Origin: Pseudomonas iranensis
Lineage (GTDB): Bacteria > Pseudomonadota > Gammaproteobacteria > Pseudomonadales > Pseudomonadaceae
DNA: 64,000 nucleotides
Reading direction: 5' to 3'
NCBI RefSeq assembly: GCF_014268585.2
Contig: NZ_CP077092.1
Coordinates: 3,286,001-3,350,000, forward strand
The notes under the pieces were generated by a model. That model had not been told where the DNA came from. It worked only from the letters and a program-made list of their open reading frames with translations, and did no database searches. A program made the translations under genes and the position numbers. Shown here piece by piece: positions 1 to 7,955 of this stretch. Every line of letters begins with the position of its first letter. Positions within the stretch are counted from its first letter, which is position 1.

Positions 1-420
1 GTGCTTGTAGCCGCGAATGTCCATCAGGACCACCACCGGAATGGTCACCGCTTCGAGTTTCTCGGGCGGGATCCGGTAGCCACGGGCACGCATGCCGATG
101 CTTTCTACGTAGCGCTTCATGTCGAGCATGGAGAAACCCTGGGTTCGCACCAGGTCCTGGTCAGCGTTGACCAGCATGCCTTTGATGATGTGCTCCTCAT
201 CGACGTCGAGCCAATAGGCCTGGCGCAGAACCGTTGCCAGTGCGGCTGCGCCGCAGCTGAAATCGGTTTTCTGTTCAACGATGTCGGCAAACTTGCGCTC
301 ACGAATGCTTTGCACGTCCTTGTAGACCAGCACGCCACCCGGCAGGGCAGCGACCGGCATCTGGGCTGCCTGAGTCAGGCCGCACAGACAAAGCAGAGCG
401 AGGAGGGCAGGGGTCCGCAT
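1..420 (-). CDS. fapD: FapD, C39-like peptidase of the functional amyloid operon (partial)
   Basis: Reading from base 420 leftwards gives 140 residues and no stop before the window edge, so the gene is incomplete. The product starts with a signal peptide (MRTPALLALLCLCGLTQA). About 50 residues in comes TDFSCGAAALATVLRQ, the cysteine-protease entry motif of bacteriocin-type C39 peptidases. In known fap operons FapD is the periplasmic C39-like protein needed for amyloid export or assembly and lies directly after fapC, as here. An AAGG ribosome site precedes the ATG. It lies 66 bp after fapC, across an intrinsic terminator, so it should be made at lower levels than FapC. The catalytic His/Asp are beyond the edge. 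Confidence 0.88.
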   Translation of the reverse strand, partial: MRTPALLALLCLCGLTQAAQMPVAALPGGVLVYKDVQSIRERKFADIVEQKTDFSCGAAALATVLRQAYWLDVDEEHIIKGMLVNADQDLVRTQGFSMLDMKRYVESIGMRARGYRIPPEKLEAVTIPVVVLMDIRGYKH

Positions 421-450
421 GATCGAATACGCCTTGTGGAACCTGGGAAA

Positions 451-472
451 AAAGCCCCGTTGCCGGGGCTTT
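451..472 (-). terminator. Intrinsic terminator between fapC and fapD
   Basis: A perfect 9-bp stem (AAAGCCCCG / CGGGGCTTT) with a 4-base loop is followed on the minus strand by a run of Ts (complement of the A run at 448-453). It lies just after the fapC stop and before fapD, so it can end or attenuate transcription inside the operon. Confidence 0.85.
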
Positions 473-486
473 CGTTTCGATCGCGA

Positions 487-1470
487 TTACATGCAGGCTT
501 TGCAACCTGCGGCGATGGACAGCGAGTTGCTTTGTTGGTTGCCGACACCCGCCGAGACGTTGGCTCCGCCGTTGCCGGAGAAGTTGTTCATCGAGTTGGT
601 CATGTTGGCGTTGTTGACGACTGGAGTTTTCCAGCCATCTTTGGTCAACACTTGTTGGGTGGTGACGCCAGCGAGGCCAAAAGTACCCACGGCTTCGAAC
701 TTGGCTTTCTGATCATCGTTGCCGCCATGGCCGCCGCCACGGTTGCCCCAACCGCCGTGGTTGTCGTCTTCGATGGTCGCGGTGCCTTTGGCTTTGAACG
801 CGCCAGCGGCTGCATAAGTACCGGTGAGGGTGTCGGTTTTGTAAGCCTGCACGCCTTTGTTTTCCACGACCAGGCCAGTCGAGGACTGGTTGGCAGAAGC
901 GGCAGCCTGCGCTACACGACCACCGGAAACGGCGATGGCGAGGTTGTTTTTCTGTTGGTTGAAGTTGCCCGAGCTCACGTTGATGCCGATGTTGCCGGAA
1001 CCGTTGTTGCCTGCATTGTTGAGCGTGGCGTTGTTGAAGGTGGACGAGTTTTTCACGTAGTTGTTGTTGTTCACCTGAGTCGCGCTCGAGGCGGCAACAG
1101 CATTGCCGAAGATAAAGCTTTCGTCAGCGGTGGCCAGTGCAGCAGCGTTGTCCTGCTGGTTGCCGTCGCCGGCGGCGACGTTGGCGCCCATGTTGCCGTT
1201 GGAGCCGTTGAGCGAGTCGCTGGCATTGGCGTTGTTCAGGGTGCCCTGGTTTTTCACCACGTTGCCGTCGCTGTTTTGCGCATCGAGTACAGCGGCGCCG
1301 GCGCCGGCGGTGATTTGCAGCAGTTGTTCAAGATTCGGACCTTGTGGCTGGCCGTGACCGTTGCCATGTCCATTGCCATGCCCGTTACCACGACCGTCGG
1401 CCTGTGCTGCCATTGCCATCACTGCTGCGAGTGCGAAAACCAGTGGTTTGAGAGCCATTGTAGGTTTCAT
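487..1470 (-). CDS. fapC: FapC, major functional amyloid subunit
   Basis: A 327-residue exported protein with a signal peptide ending near AAQA (about residue 24). Three imperfect repeats lie at about 79-115, 146-182 and 286-322, each built on GNxGxNVxxGxxNQQxN, the Asn/Gln/Gly-rich pattern of Fap amyloid repeats. Two linkers separate them; the longer one holds a Gly/His-rich stretch (residues 238-250). The protein ends in CKAC-Met, the C-terminal CxxC typical of FapC. Directly after the signal peptide come four GNGH-type repeats (about residues 27-40), which could bind metal (inference). The start has a GGAG site. FapC is the main fibre protein in biofilm amyloid, nucleated by FapB and secreted by FapF. 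Confidence 0.95.
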   Translation of the reverse strand: MKPTMALKPLVFALAAVMAMAAQADGRGNGHGNGHGNGHGQPQGPNLEQLLQITAGAGAAVLDAQNSDGNVVKNQGTLNNANASDSLNGSNGNMGANVAAGDGNQQDNAAALATADESFIFGNAVAASSATQVNNNNYVKNSSTFNNATLNNAGNNGSGNIGINVSSGNFNQQKNNLAIAVSGGRVAQAAASANQSSTGLVVENKGVQAYKTDTLTGTYAAAGAFKAKGTATIEDDNHGGWGNRGGGHGGNDDQKAKFEAVGTFGLAGVTTQQVLTKDGWKTPVVNNANMTNSMNNFSGNGGANVSAGVGNQQSNSLSIAAGCKACM

Positions 1471-1543
1471 GGTTGTTTCTCCGTCGTGCTTATTAGTTGG
1501 TTAAGTGTTGGGACTTTTCTAATTGCACTGCTTTTTGTTTGGG

Positions 1544-2116
1544 TCAGTCTGCGACCCGGATGCTCAGGGTGTTAGCCATTCGGTTCCCCACCCCGGCACT
1601 CTGGTTCACCTGGATTACCCCGCGGCTGCCGGTGAAGGCCTGATCACTGGTGGTGACCTGGCGACTGCCGATTGAGGTACCAGTTGCTCCTGAGCTCGGT
1701 AAAAACGCCACGTTCTGTTGTGAAAGGGCGCTGTCGTCAACGCTCTGCGGGCCGGCACTGATGCTGACGCGCGTCACGTTGGCCATTTGGTTGTTGGCAC
1801 CGGCGCCCTGGTTCACACCGAGGATGCCGTTGCCATTGCTGAAAGAGTTGCCGCCGATATTGGCGCTCGCGTCGATGGCGCGGCTGGCGGGTGTGTCGAT
1901 GGTCTGCCTGACGCTGGTGGTGGCATGGGCTTCGGTGCCGATGGCAATCGCCTTGGTGTTGGCTTGTTGCATCTGGTCACCGGCGGCCTGGTTGACGTTG
2001 AAGTTGCCGCGATACTGAACACCGGAATCCTGAATGTTGGCCTTGTTGACTGAAGCCGAATCGGCCATGGCGCTGGTGCAGCCGAGCAGGGCGAGAAGCA
2101 GCAGGGTGCGATTCAT
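1544..2116 (-). CDS. fapB: FapB, minor amyloid subunit / nucleator
   Basis: A 190-residue protein with a signal peptide (MNRTLLLLALLGCTSAMA). Three repeats share the VNQxAGxxxxMAN core (about residues 40-60, 98-120 and 165-190) and resemble the FapC repeats. The linkers are short, unlike FapC, and there is no terminal CxxC. FapB is known as the nucleator of FapC fibres. A GGAGG site lies 9 bases before the ATG. The stop of fapA is 1 base upstream of this start, so translation of the two is likely coupled. The gap to fapC is 73 bp. Confidence 0.93.
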   Translation of the reverse strand: MNRTLLLLALLGCTSAMADSASVNKANIQDSGVQYRGNFNVNQAAGDQMQQANTKAIAIGTEAHATTSVRQTIDTPASRAIDASANIGGNSFSNGNGILGVNQGAGANNQMANVTRVSISAGPQSVDDSALSQQNVAFLPSSGATGTSIGSRQVTTSDQAFTGSRGVIQVNQSAGVGNRMANTLSIRVAD

Positions 2117-2117
2117 G

Positions 2118-2567
2118 TCATTGGCCTCCGGCCATGCGGGTCAGAGGCGCCAGGCCGGTGCTCATCGCCCGGTTGACCGTGTTTGAGATCGAGGCACCGG
2201 AGCCGCCGCCGCTGCCCGTGCGCATACCGGGCAGGCCGTTCTGATTGGTCAGGGTGTTCATGCCGGGCAGGTTGGAACTGGGCGTGGTCATGTTGCCGCG
2301 AATCGATGAGCCGCTGGCGACGCTGGCGAAATCACCGTCAGTGAGTTCGGTACTGCTGAGGGTCTGGTTGATCCGCGCCGAAGGGTTGGCGTTGACCGTG
2401 GTTGGATAGGGATCTTTGCCGCCGTTGCGCCCGATCGGGATGGGTTGAACGTCACGGTTGAGGACGATCACCCCGTTGCCTTCGGCCTGGGCGCTGACAC
2501 TGATCAATGCGCTGGCGGCTGATCCGATCAGCAGGAGGCAGGTCAGGCTTTTATTGAAATTCCCCAC
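2118..2567 (-). CDS. fapA: FapA, chaperone-like first protein of the fap operon
   Basis: A 149-residue secreted protein, starting at GTG (2567) with AAGGA 9 bases upstream. The signal peptide runs to about residue 28 (SVSAQA). The mature part is low-complexity and rich in Ser, Gly, Asn and Thr. FapA is the least conserved Fap protein; published work treats it as a periplasmic chaperone or controller of FapB/FapC fibrillation. The assignment rests mainly on its place before fapB and on composition. A sigma-54 promoter lies about 40 bases upstream of the start. Confidence 0.85.
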   Translation of the reverse strand: MGNFNKSLTCLLLIGSAASALISVSAQAEGNGVIVLNRDVQPIPIGRNGGKDPYPTTVNANPSARINQTLSSTELTDGDFASVASGSSIRGNMTTPSSNLPGMNTLTNQNGLPGMRTGSGGGSGASISNTVNRAMSTGLAPLTRMAGGQ

Positions 2568-2889
2568 GGCTGCAATTCCTTCTTCAGTGGGCTGGGTTAT
2601 TCAGCGTTGTGAAGGAGAGAGCGAAAGCTGTGCCGGTTTTGAATTGTGTCGTTATTTCAATGGGTTAGGTGTTTTCCGGGAATGCTCAAAGCGGGTACTG
2701 TTACAGTGCTGAGACACATGCAGGGGCGCTTGAACGGTGCTTGACGTCGGAAAGCTCTGGAACAAGGGTTTGCGCCGATGTGTTTCATCGGCGTAACAGG
2801 TGACGTGACGGAGTGATGAACAGCGTTTGGACGGGGGCTTTGCGCGGTGAGGAGTGTTTCAAAAACGGACAGGTTCGTCCCAACGCGGC
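2568..2889. other. Intergenic region upstream of fapA
   Basis: This 322-bp gap holds the fap promoter at its left end. Its remainder (about 2640-2889) is where an enhancer-binding protein would be expected to bind, but I could not pick out a convincing dyad. No coding gene is visible. Confidence 0.5.
2619..2636 (-). promoter_or_regulatory. Sigma-54 (RpoN) promoter of the fap operon
   Basis: On the minus strand the sequence reads CCGGCACAGCTTTCGCTC. This fits TGGCAC-N5-TTGC with the invariant GG and GC spaced by exactly 10 bases. The predicted start of transcription is near 2609, giving a 5' leader of about 42 bases before fapA. A sigma-54 promoter would need an enhancer-binding activator; none is encoded in the window. 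Confidence 0.72.
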
Positions 2890-3414
2890 TCAACTGGACA
2901 GCAGAAGCTCGACCGCCGCAAAGGCTTGGGCGTGCCGTTCGGCCCAATTGCCCTCGATAACTTGCAATGGCTGCTGATGCTCAATCAACCAGGCGCGCGT
3001 GGCTTCGAAAAATGCCATGCGATCCGCAAGATCCGGTTGGCAGCGCTGGCCGTCTTCGGCCCAGTCGACCTGATGCGGTGACAGCAGCAGGTGCAGGTCG
3101 TAATGACGCGCAAGCAATTCCGCTTCCAGCCAGTCTGGGCAGTCGCCGAACAGGGTCTGACTCCAGAGGATGTTGCTCAGCAAATGCGTATCGAGGATCA
3201 GCAGCGCGGGCAGCTTCGCCCGTGCCTGATCTTCCCAGCGCAACTGACCCCGGGCGATATCAGGAATATCCGCCAAACAGGTGTCGCGGGGATTTTCCTC
3301 AATGAACCGACGCACATATTCATCAACGCGCACGCCGCCGAAACGCTGCTCCAACCCTGCCGCCAGCCAACTCTTGCCGGTGGATTCCGGGCCGGTGAGA
3401 ACAACGACTTTCAT
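2890..3414 (-). CDS. NadR-type nucleoside kinase / AAA ATPase paired with PnuC
   Basis: A 174-residue P-loop protein. The Walker A motif (TGPESTGKSW) is at residues 5-14, and the DEYVRRFIEENP segment matches the kinase domain of NadR, which phosphorylates nicotinamide riboside to NMN. The N-terminal nucleotidyltransferase and HTH parts of NadR are absent, so this is a stand-alone kinase. The ATG at 3414 is chosen because it overlaps the pnuC stop (ATGA) and directly starts the P-loop strand; longer readings lack a ribosome site. Coupling to the riboside transporter supports import and trapping of nicotinamide riboside for NAD salvage (inference). Confidence 0.85.
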   Translation of the reverse strand: MKVVVLTGPESTGKSWLAAGLEQRFGGVRVDEYVRRFIEENPRDTCLADIPDIARGQLRWEDQARAKLPALLILDTHLLSNILWSQTLFGDCPDWLEAELLARHYDLHLLLSPHQVDWAEDGQRCQPDLADRMAFFEATRAWLIEHQQPLQVIEGNWAERHAQAFAAVELLLSS

Positions 3415-3974
3415 GGGCGCAACGCCGGATCGGCACGCCATTCCCGCCAGCCTTGCACGGCGAGCAGGGTAAACAGCGCGTACAGCGCAGCAGTCAGATA
3501 GAGGCCTTTATAGATGAACAGGCCGACAAAGATCACATCGAGGACGAACCACAACGCCCAGCATTGCAGGCGTTTTTGCGCCATCCACAGTTGCGCCACC
3601 AGACTGAAACCGGTGAGCGCTGCATCGAGCCACGGCTGTGCGGCGTCGGTCCAATGCGCCATCGCCGCGCCCAGCGACAGGCTGCCGATCGCTCCGATGC
3701 CAAGACCGAGCAGAATCGAGCGTGTATCGAGGCGGGTGACTTGGCGACCGTCATGCATCGTCCCGGCGCGGGTCCATTGCCACCAGCCATAGATTTGCAG
3801 CGCGGCGTAGATGACTTGCAGCAACATGTCCGAATACAGCTTCACCTCAAAGAAGATCCAGCTGTAGAGCAACACCATGACCAGCCCGATCGGCCAGCAC
3901 CACGGATTCTGCTTGACCGTCAGCCACACGGCGATGACACCGAGGGCAGCGGCAAACAGTTCAAGCCCGGACAT
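3411..3974 (-). CDS. pnuC: PnuC-family nicotinamide riboside transporter
   Basis: A 187-residue inner-membrane protein with about seven hydrophobic segments. It has the PnuC hallmarks: an NPWCWPIGL segment near the N-terminus, then LYSDMLLQVIYAALQIYGWWQW, and a late WFVLDVIFVGLFIYKGLY helix. PnuC carriers let nicotinamide riboside equilibrate across the membrane, and trapping needs the kinase encoded immediately downstream with a 4-base overlap. The ATG at 3974 is preceded by an AAGGA site; an upstream ATG adds a proline-rich tail and has no such site. Confidence 0.9.
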   Translation of the reverse strand: MSGLELFAAALGVIAVWLTVKQNPWCWPIGLVMVLLYSWIFFEVKLYSDMLLQVIYAALQIYGWWQWTRAGTMHDGRQVTRLDTRSILLGLGIGAIGSLSLGAAMAHWTDAAQPWLDAALTGFSLVAQLWMAQKRLQCWALWFVLDVIFVGLFIYKGLYLTAALYALFTLLAVQGWREWRADPALRP

Positions 3975-4033
3975 GGCGGATCCTTGGGGGAGTTGAGAAG
4001 GGGGCGGATTGTACTGCATTAGTCAGATCAAAA

Positions 4034-4321
4034 GCCCCTCACCCTAACCCTCTCCCGGAGGGAGAGGGAACTGACCGCGTTGTTTGGTCGAGGTACGCCG
4101 ACCTGGAATATCGCGTCGAACGCAGATCATGAAACGCCCAGTGATCTGCGATCAAAAGCCCCTCACCCTAACCCTCTCCCGGAGGGAAAGGGAACTGACC
4201 GCGTTGTTTGGTCGAGGTACGCTGACCTGGAATATCGCGTCGAACGCAGATCATGAAAAGCGCAATGATCTGCTCCCTCTCCTCGGGGAGAGGGCTGGGC
4301 GGGCGGCGTTCCGATGAGGGG
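4034..4321. repeat. Tandem REP/MITE-like repeat, two copies
   Basis: A unit beginning cccctcaccctaaccctctc is present twice with a 124-bp period (starts near 4034 and 4158). The copies are almost identical through ctgaccgcgttgtttggtcg. Only the second copy reaches the right end, with ggggagagggctggg then gatgagggg. A third, complete, diverged copy lies at 40394-40534. Typical of non-autonomous palindromic repeats of Pseudomonas. This fills the 368-bp gap between pnuC and the chemoreceptor. Confidence 0.85.
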
Positions 4322-4342
4322 TGGGCTCACCTCGGTGACCGG

Positions 4343-5977
4343 TCAGACCCGGAACTGGCGCAGCAACCCGTTGAGCTGTTCGCTCAGTTGCCCAAGCCGC
4401 AGACTGGCTGCACTCGACTGTTCAGCCGCCAACGCGGTGCTATGGGAAAGCCCGGCCGCCTGGGTCACGTTCTGGTTGATGTCCTCAACCACCTGCGCCT
4501 GTTGCAAGGTAGCGCTGGCAATCGACGCATTCAGGCCGTTGAGATTACGCAACGCCTGGCCAATGGCATTAAGGCTCGCCCCGGCCAGTCCCGCCTGTTC
4601 GATGGTCAATTGCGAGGCCTTGCTGCTGTCGCCGATCACCTTCACCGCAGCCTCCGAGTGATTCTGCAAACGCTCGATCATCGACTGAATTTCAGCGGTC
4701 GATTTCTGCGTACGCTGAGCCAGCAAGCGCACCTCATCGGCCACCACGGCGAACCCGCGACCCTGTTCCCCCGCGCGCGCCGCTTCAATCGCCGCGTTCA
4801 AGGCCAGCAGATTGGTCTGCTCGGCAATCGAGCGAATCACTTCCAGCACGCTGCCAATCTGCGTGCTCTCCGCCGCCAGGGTGCGGATCACTTCCACCGC
4901 CTGATCGATCGTCCCGGACAGCTTGTCGATCTGCTGCAAGCTGCCGTCGATGTTGATCTGCCCCTGTTGCGCCTGCGCTTCGGCGTCGCGCATTTCAGCG
5001 GCGGCGTGCTCGGCGTTTTTCGCCACGTCCTGCACGCCGTAGGTGACTTCGTTGATCGCCGTGGCCACCAGTTCCATCTGCTGCGATTGCTGCTGACTGC
5101 GCTGCTGCGCCTGCGAGGCATCGTTGCCCAGCTCGCTGGAAGACTGGCCCAAAGCGCTGGCCGACACCTGCAGGTCACCAATCACTCGGCGCAACTTGGC
5201 CGTGAACGCATTGAAGTGATGGGCCAGTTCAGTGACCTCGTCCTTGCCGTGGGTATCAAGGCTGCGGGTCAGGTCGCTTTCGCCGCTGGCGATGTTCGCC
5301 ATGGCATTCACGGTCTCCTGCAACGGACGGACGATGCTGCGTGCGATCAGGATCACCAGCAGCGCCATGATCAGCGCAATCGCCAGGCCGATCGCCGACG
5401 CCTTGATCATTTGTTCCTGAAATTCCGCCTGAACATCGTCGACGTAAACACCGGAACCGATCACCCAGCCCCACGGCTCAAACAGCTTCACATACGAGGT
5501 CTTCGCAACGGGGTCAGTCGCCCCCGGTTTGGGCCAGCGATAATTGACCATGCCCGCGCCTTTGGCCTTGGCGATGGCGACCATCTCGTTGAACACCGCA
5601 AAGCCGTCCGGGTCGCGGATCGCCGAAAGATTCTGGCCTTCGAGCTTGGGATTGGTCGGGTGCATGACCATCACGGGGGTGAGGTCGTTGATCCAGAAGT
5701 AGTCGCTCTGGTCATAGCGCAGGCCACGGATCGCGGTCAGCGCCTGTTTTTGCGCGGCATCCCTGGTCAGGGTGCCGGCGGTTTCCAGGCCGTGGTAATA
5801 AGTCAGCAGGCCACTGGCGGTCTGCACCACGTGCTGGGTTTTCTGCGCCTTGGCGTGGTAGAGGTCGTCGTGGATCTGCTTGAGCATCAGCACGCCCAAG
5901 GTCAGCAACATGACCACCGCCACGATCAAGATGAGCCACAAGCGTCGGCTGATCGACACACTGCGCAAGCTGTTCAT
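4343..5977 (-). CDS. Methyl-accepting chemotaxis protein with a single Cache sensor
   Basis: A 544-residue chemoreceptor. A transmembrane helix lies at about residues 12-32. The periplasmic sensor follows (about 35-190), with the [15 protein letters not shown] and [12 protein letters not shown] motifs of sCache_2 domains. A second helix (about 195-215), HAMP (about 215-270) and the cytoplasmic signalling domain complete it. The hairpin tip reads [20 protein letters not shown]. Domain order and length resemble the P. aeruginosa malate receptor CtpM (PA2652), so an organic-acid ligand is possible but unproven. There is no C-terminal CheR-binding pentapeptide. The ATG at 5977 is preceded by CCGGAG; the reading upstream of it lacks a site. 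No other che gene is nearby. Confidence 0.92.
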   Translation of the reverse strand: MNSLRSVSISRRLWLILIVAVVMLLTLGVLMLKQIHDDLYHAKAQKTQHVVQTASGLLTYYHGLETAGTLTRDAAQKQALTAIRGLRYDQSDYFWINDLTPVMVMHPTNPKLEGQNLSAIRDPDGFAVFNEMVAIAKAKGAGMVNYRWPKPGATDPVAKTSYVKLFEPWGWVIGSGVYVDDVQAEFQEQMIKASAIGLAIALIMALLVILIARSIVRPLQETVNAMANIASGESDLTRSLDTHGKDEVTELAHHFNAFTAKLRRVIGDLQVSASALGQSSSELGNDASQAQQRSQQQSQQMELVATAINEVTYGVQDVAKNAEHAAAEMRDAEAQAQQGQINIDGSLQQIDKLSGTIDQAVEVIRTLAAESTQIGSVLEVIRSIAEQTNLLALNAAIEAARAGEQGRGFAVVADEVRLLAQRTQKSTAEIQSMIERLQNHSEAAVKVIGDSSKASQLTIEQAGLAGASLNAIGQALRNLNGLNASIASATLQQAQVVEDINQNVTQAAGLSHSTALAAEQSSAASLRLGQLSEQLNGLLRQFRV

Positions 5978-6281
5978 AACGCTGTCACTCCGGATTCTTG
6001 TTCTTGTAATAAACGATCGCCAGCATCCAGCCACCGCTGTGGGCTTGCGATTGTGCGACTTGAGCCGCCTAACGCGGGGAGCGCTATTAAGGCTTGTCTG
6101 TTAGGATTTCGGCCCCGCGCGCAAAAACCTGAATCCGGTTTTGATATTTCACGGAATTTTTACCGTTTCGTGTGGATCCTGTGCGCGCGCAATCGCTACA
6201 GCTTTTACCGGCTACGCTGGACGCAGTGAACGAAAAAATACTATCGGGGCATGCCCGCGCGCATCGCTCTCTGGGGGATTG
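5978..6281. other. Divergent intergenic region, chemoreceptor / uppP
   Basis: 304 bp with promoters expected in both directions. Apart from a short AAAACC/GGTTTT dyad at 6124-6142 and AT-rich stretches, I see no clear motif. Confidence 0.4.
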
Positions 6282-7112
6282 ATGGATCTTTGGACCGCCT
6301 TGCAGGCACTGATTCTAGGAGTTGTAGAAGGGCTGACGGAGTTTTTGCCCATTTCGAGTACCGGACACCAGATCATCGTCGCCGACTTGCTGAACTTCGG
6401 CGGCGAACGGGCCATGGCGTTCAACATCATCATCCAGCTCGGCGCGATCCTCGCCGTGGTCTGGGAGTTTCGCCGCAAGATCCTCGACGTGGTGATCGGC
6501 CTGCCGACCCAGCCGAGCGCCCGGCGTTTCACCGCCAACCTGCTGATCGCCTTTTTGCCCGCCGTGGTACTGGGGGTGATCTTTGCCGACCTGATTCACG
6601 AATACCTGTTCAACCCGATCACCGTGGCGGCGGCGCTGGTCATCGGCGGGATCATCATGCTGTGGGCCGAACAGCGCCAACATGAAGTCCACGCCGAAAC
6701 CGTCGACGAGATCCGCTGGACCGACGCGCTGAAAATCGGCTTCGCGCAATGCCTGGCGATGATTCCCGGCACCTCACGTTCCGGCTCGACGATCATTGGC
6801 GGCTTGCTGTTCGGGCTGTCACGCAAGACCGCCACCGAGTTCTCGTTTTTCCTCGCCATGCCAACCATGGTCGGTGCGGCAGTGTATTCGGGCTACAAAT
6901 ACCGCGACCTGTTTGTGCCGGCGGATTTTCCGGTGTTCGCCATTGGTTTTGTCACGGCGTTCATCTTCGCCATGATCGCTGTGCGCGGCCTGCTCAAGTT
7001 CATCGGCAGCCACAGCTACGCAGCCTTTGCCTGGTACCGGATTGCGTTCGGCCTGTTCATTCTGGCGACCTGGCAGTTCGGCTGGGTGGACTGGTCGGCG
7101 GCCAAGGCATGA
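6282..7112 (+). CDS. uppP: Undecaprenyl-diphosphatase UppP (BacA)
   Basis: A 276-residue inner-membrane enzyme that dephosphorylates undecaprenyl diphosphate to recycle the lipid carrier for peptidoglycan and O-antigen synthesis. It carries both family signatures: the N-terminal [17 protein letters not shown] with its glutamates and serine, and the central [19 protein letters not shown] with the catalytic arginine. About eight hydrophobic segments are visible and the length is typical. The ATG at 6282 follows GGGGGAT. Its stop overlaps the start of the DUF1294 gene (ATGA), so the two are co-translated. Confidence 0.96.
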   Translation: MDLWTALQALILGVVEGLTEFLPISSTGHQIIVADLLNFGGERAMAFNIIIQLGAILAVVWEFRRKILDVVIGLPTQPSARRFTANLLIAFLPAVVLGVIFADLIHEYLFNPITVAAALVIGGIIMLWAEQRQHEVHAETVDEIRWTDALKIGFAQCLAMIPGTSRSGSTIIGGLLFGLSRKTATEFSFFLAMPTMVGAAVYSGYKYRDLFVPADFPVFAIGFVTAFIFAMIAVRGLLKFIGSHSYAAFAWYRIAFGLFILATWQFGWVDWSAAKA

Positions 7113-7537
7113 ACGATTCCCGCACGCGCCGCCCTGAGGGACGACCTTCAGGCGGGCGCGTTCAGCATCTGAAATTGAAGCTCGTGGTGTTGCTGATCGT
7201 CTGCGCGCTGCCGCTGTTCGGCTCGCTGTCGATGTGGCTCAGCGGCATCTCGCGAGTGCCGCTGGCGGCGTACGGGATTGTCAGTGTGCTGGCGTTCTTT
7301 CTGTACTGGGCCGACAAGCGCAAGGCCCGCGCCGATGCCTGGCGCACTCCGGAGAATATCCTCCATGCGGTCGAACTGGCGGGGGGCTGGCCGGGTGCGC
7401 TGATCGCCCAGCAGGTGTTTCGGCACAAGACGCGCAAGGTCTCGTTTCAGATTCTGTTCTGGGTGATTGTGCTGCTGCATCAGGTGTTCTGGATTGACCA
7501 GATTTTCCTCGGATCGAACTTGCTGTCGCTGATTTAA
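7109..7537 (+). CDS. DUF1294 small membrane protein
   Basis: A 142-residue protein of the DUF1294 family. A basic N-terminus is followed by hydrophobic helices at about 24-42, 52-66 and 110-128. The conserved [33 protein letters not shown] and [11 protein letters not shown] segments mark the family. Many family members carry an N-terminal cold-shock domain; this one does not. Its start overlaps the uppP stop by 4 bases. Function is unknown. Confidence 0.82.
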   Translation: MNDSRTRRPEGRPSGGRVQHLKLKLVVLLIVCALPLFGSLSMWLSGISRVPLAAYGIVSVLAFFLYWADKRKARADAWRTPENILHAVELAGGWPGALIAQQVFRHKTRKVSFQILFWVIVLLHQVFWIDQIFLGSNLLSLI

Positions 7538-7552
7538 CGTCCACCGAAAATC

Positions 7553-7588
7553 CCCTGTGGGAGCGAGCCTGCTCGCTCCCACAGGGTC
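7553..7588. repeat. gtgggagcgagcctgctcgc palindrome, likely bidirectional terminator
   Basis: A compact copy of the Pseudomonas repeat: cctgtgggagcgagc and its complement gctcgctcccacagg, separated by a few bases. It lies between the convergent DUF1294 and yjbR-like genes. It resembles a strong hairpin but has no T run. Confidence 0.7.
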
Positions 7589-7595
7589 TGCGTGC

Positions 7596-7955
7596 TTACA
7601 AAAGCAGGCCGATTTGGGTTTTTTTAGGCAACTTGCTCACTACCAGTTGATGGGATCGCTGCAACAGTCCCCGCAATTCCTCGGCACCCAGCGGGTAGGG
7701 CGGGTGCATGATGATCCACTGCGCCCGTGCCAGATACGGCGCCGGATGAATCCCCGGGCGGTCGCAATGGCCGAGAAACAGGTCCTTGTCGACCTTGAAC
7801 GCCAGCGAATCACCACGTAATCCTTGCAAGGCAAACATCTTGTTGTCGGCAATCGAGAACACCCGTACGCCGCCCCATTTGTAATCTTCCCGGGCGCCGG
7901 GCAGGGCCAGACAAAACTCGGCGACCTCGGCTTCGCTCATTCTTCCTTGTTTCAT
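7596..7955 (-). CDS. MmcQ/YjbR family protein
   Basis: A 119-residue protein of the MmcQ/YjbR (CyaY-like fold) family. The family pattern is visible: an N-terminal LALPGAREDYKWGG segment, the FSIADNKMFAL strand, then LAFKVD and the W-containing helix region. These proteins are described as putative DNA-binding proteins, with no settled function. The start overlaps the stop of the upstream LysR gene (ATGA), so both are probably on one transcript; ATG codons 1 and 6 are both possible. Confidence 0.85.
   Translation of the reverse strand: MKQGRMSEAEVAEFCLALPGAREDYKWGGVRVFSIADNKMFALQGLRGDSLAFKVDKDLFLGHCDRPGIHPAPYLARAQWIIMHPPYPLGAEELRGLLQRSHQLVVSKLPKKTQIGLLL

Noticed and set aside
1..1575. 524-residue plus-strand open frame opposite fapC/fapD
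   Set aside because: It has no family features, and its length comes from the biased codon use of the repetitive fapC gene on the other strand.
4253..6229. 658-residue plus-strand open frame opposite the chemoreceptor
   Set aside because: It is the antisense of a clear MCP with all motifs; its residues show the Arg/His-rich pattern of a reverse frame in GC-rich DNA.
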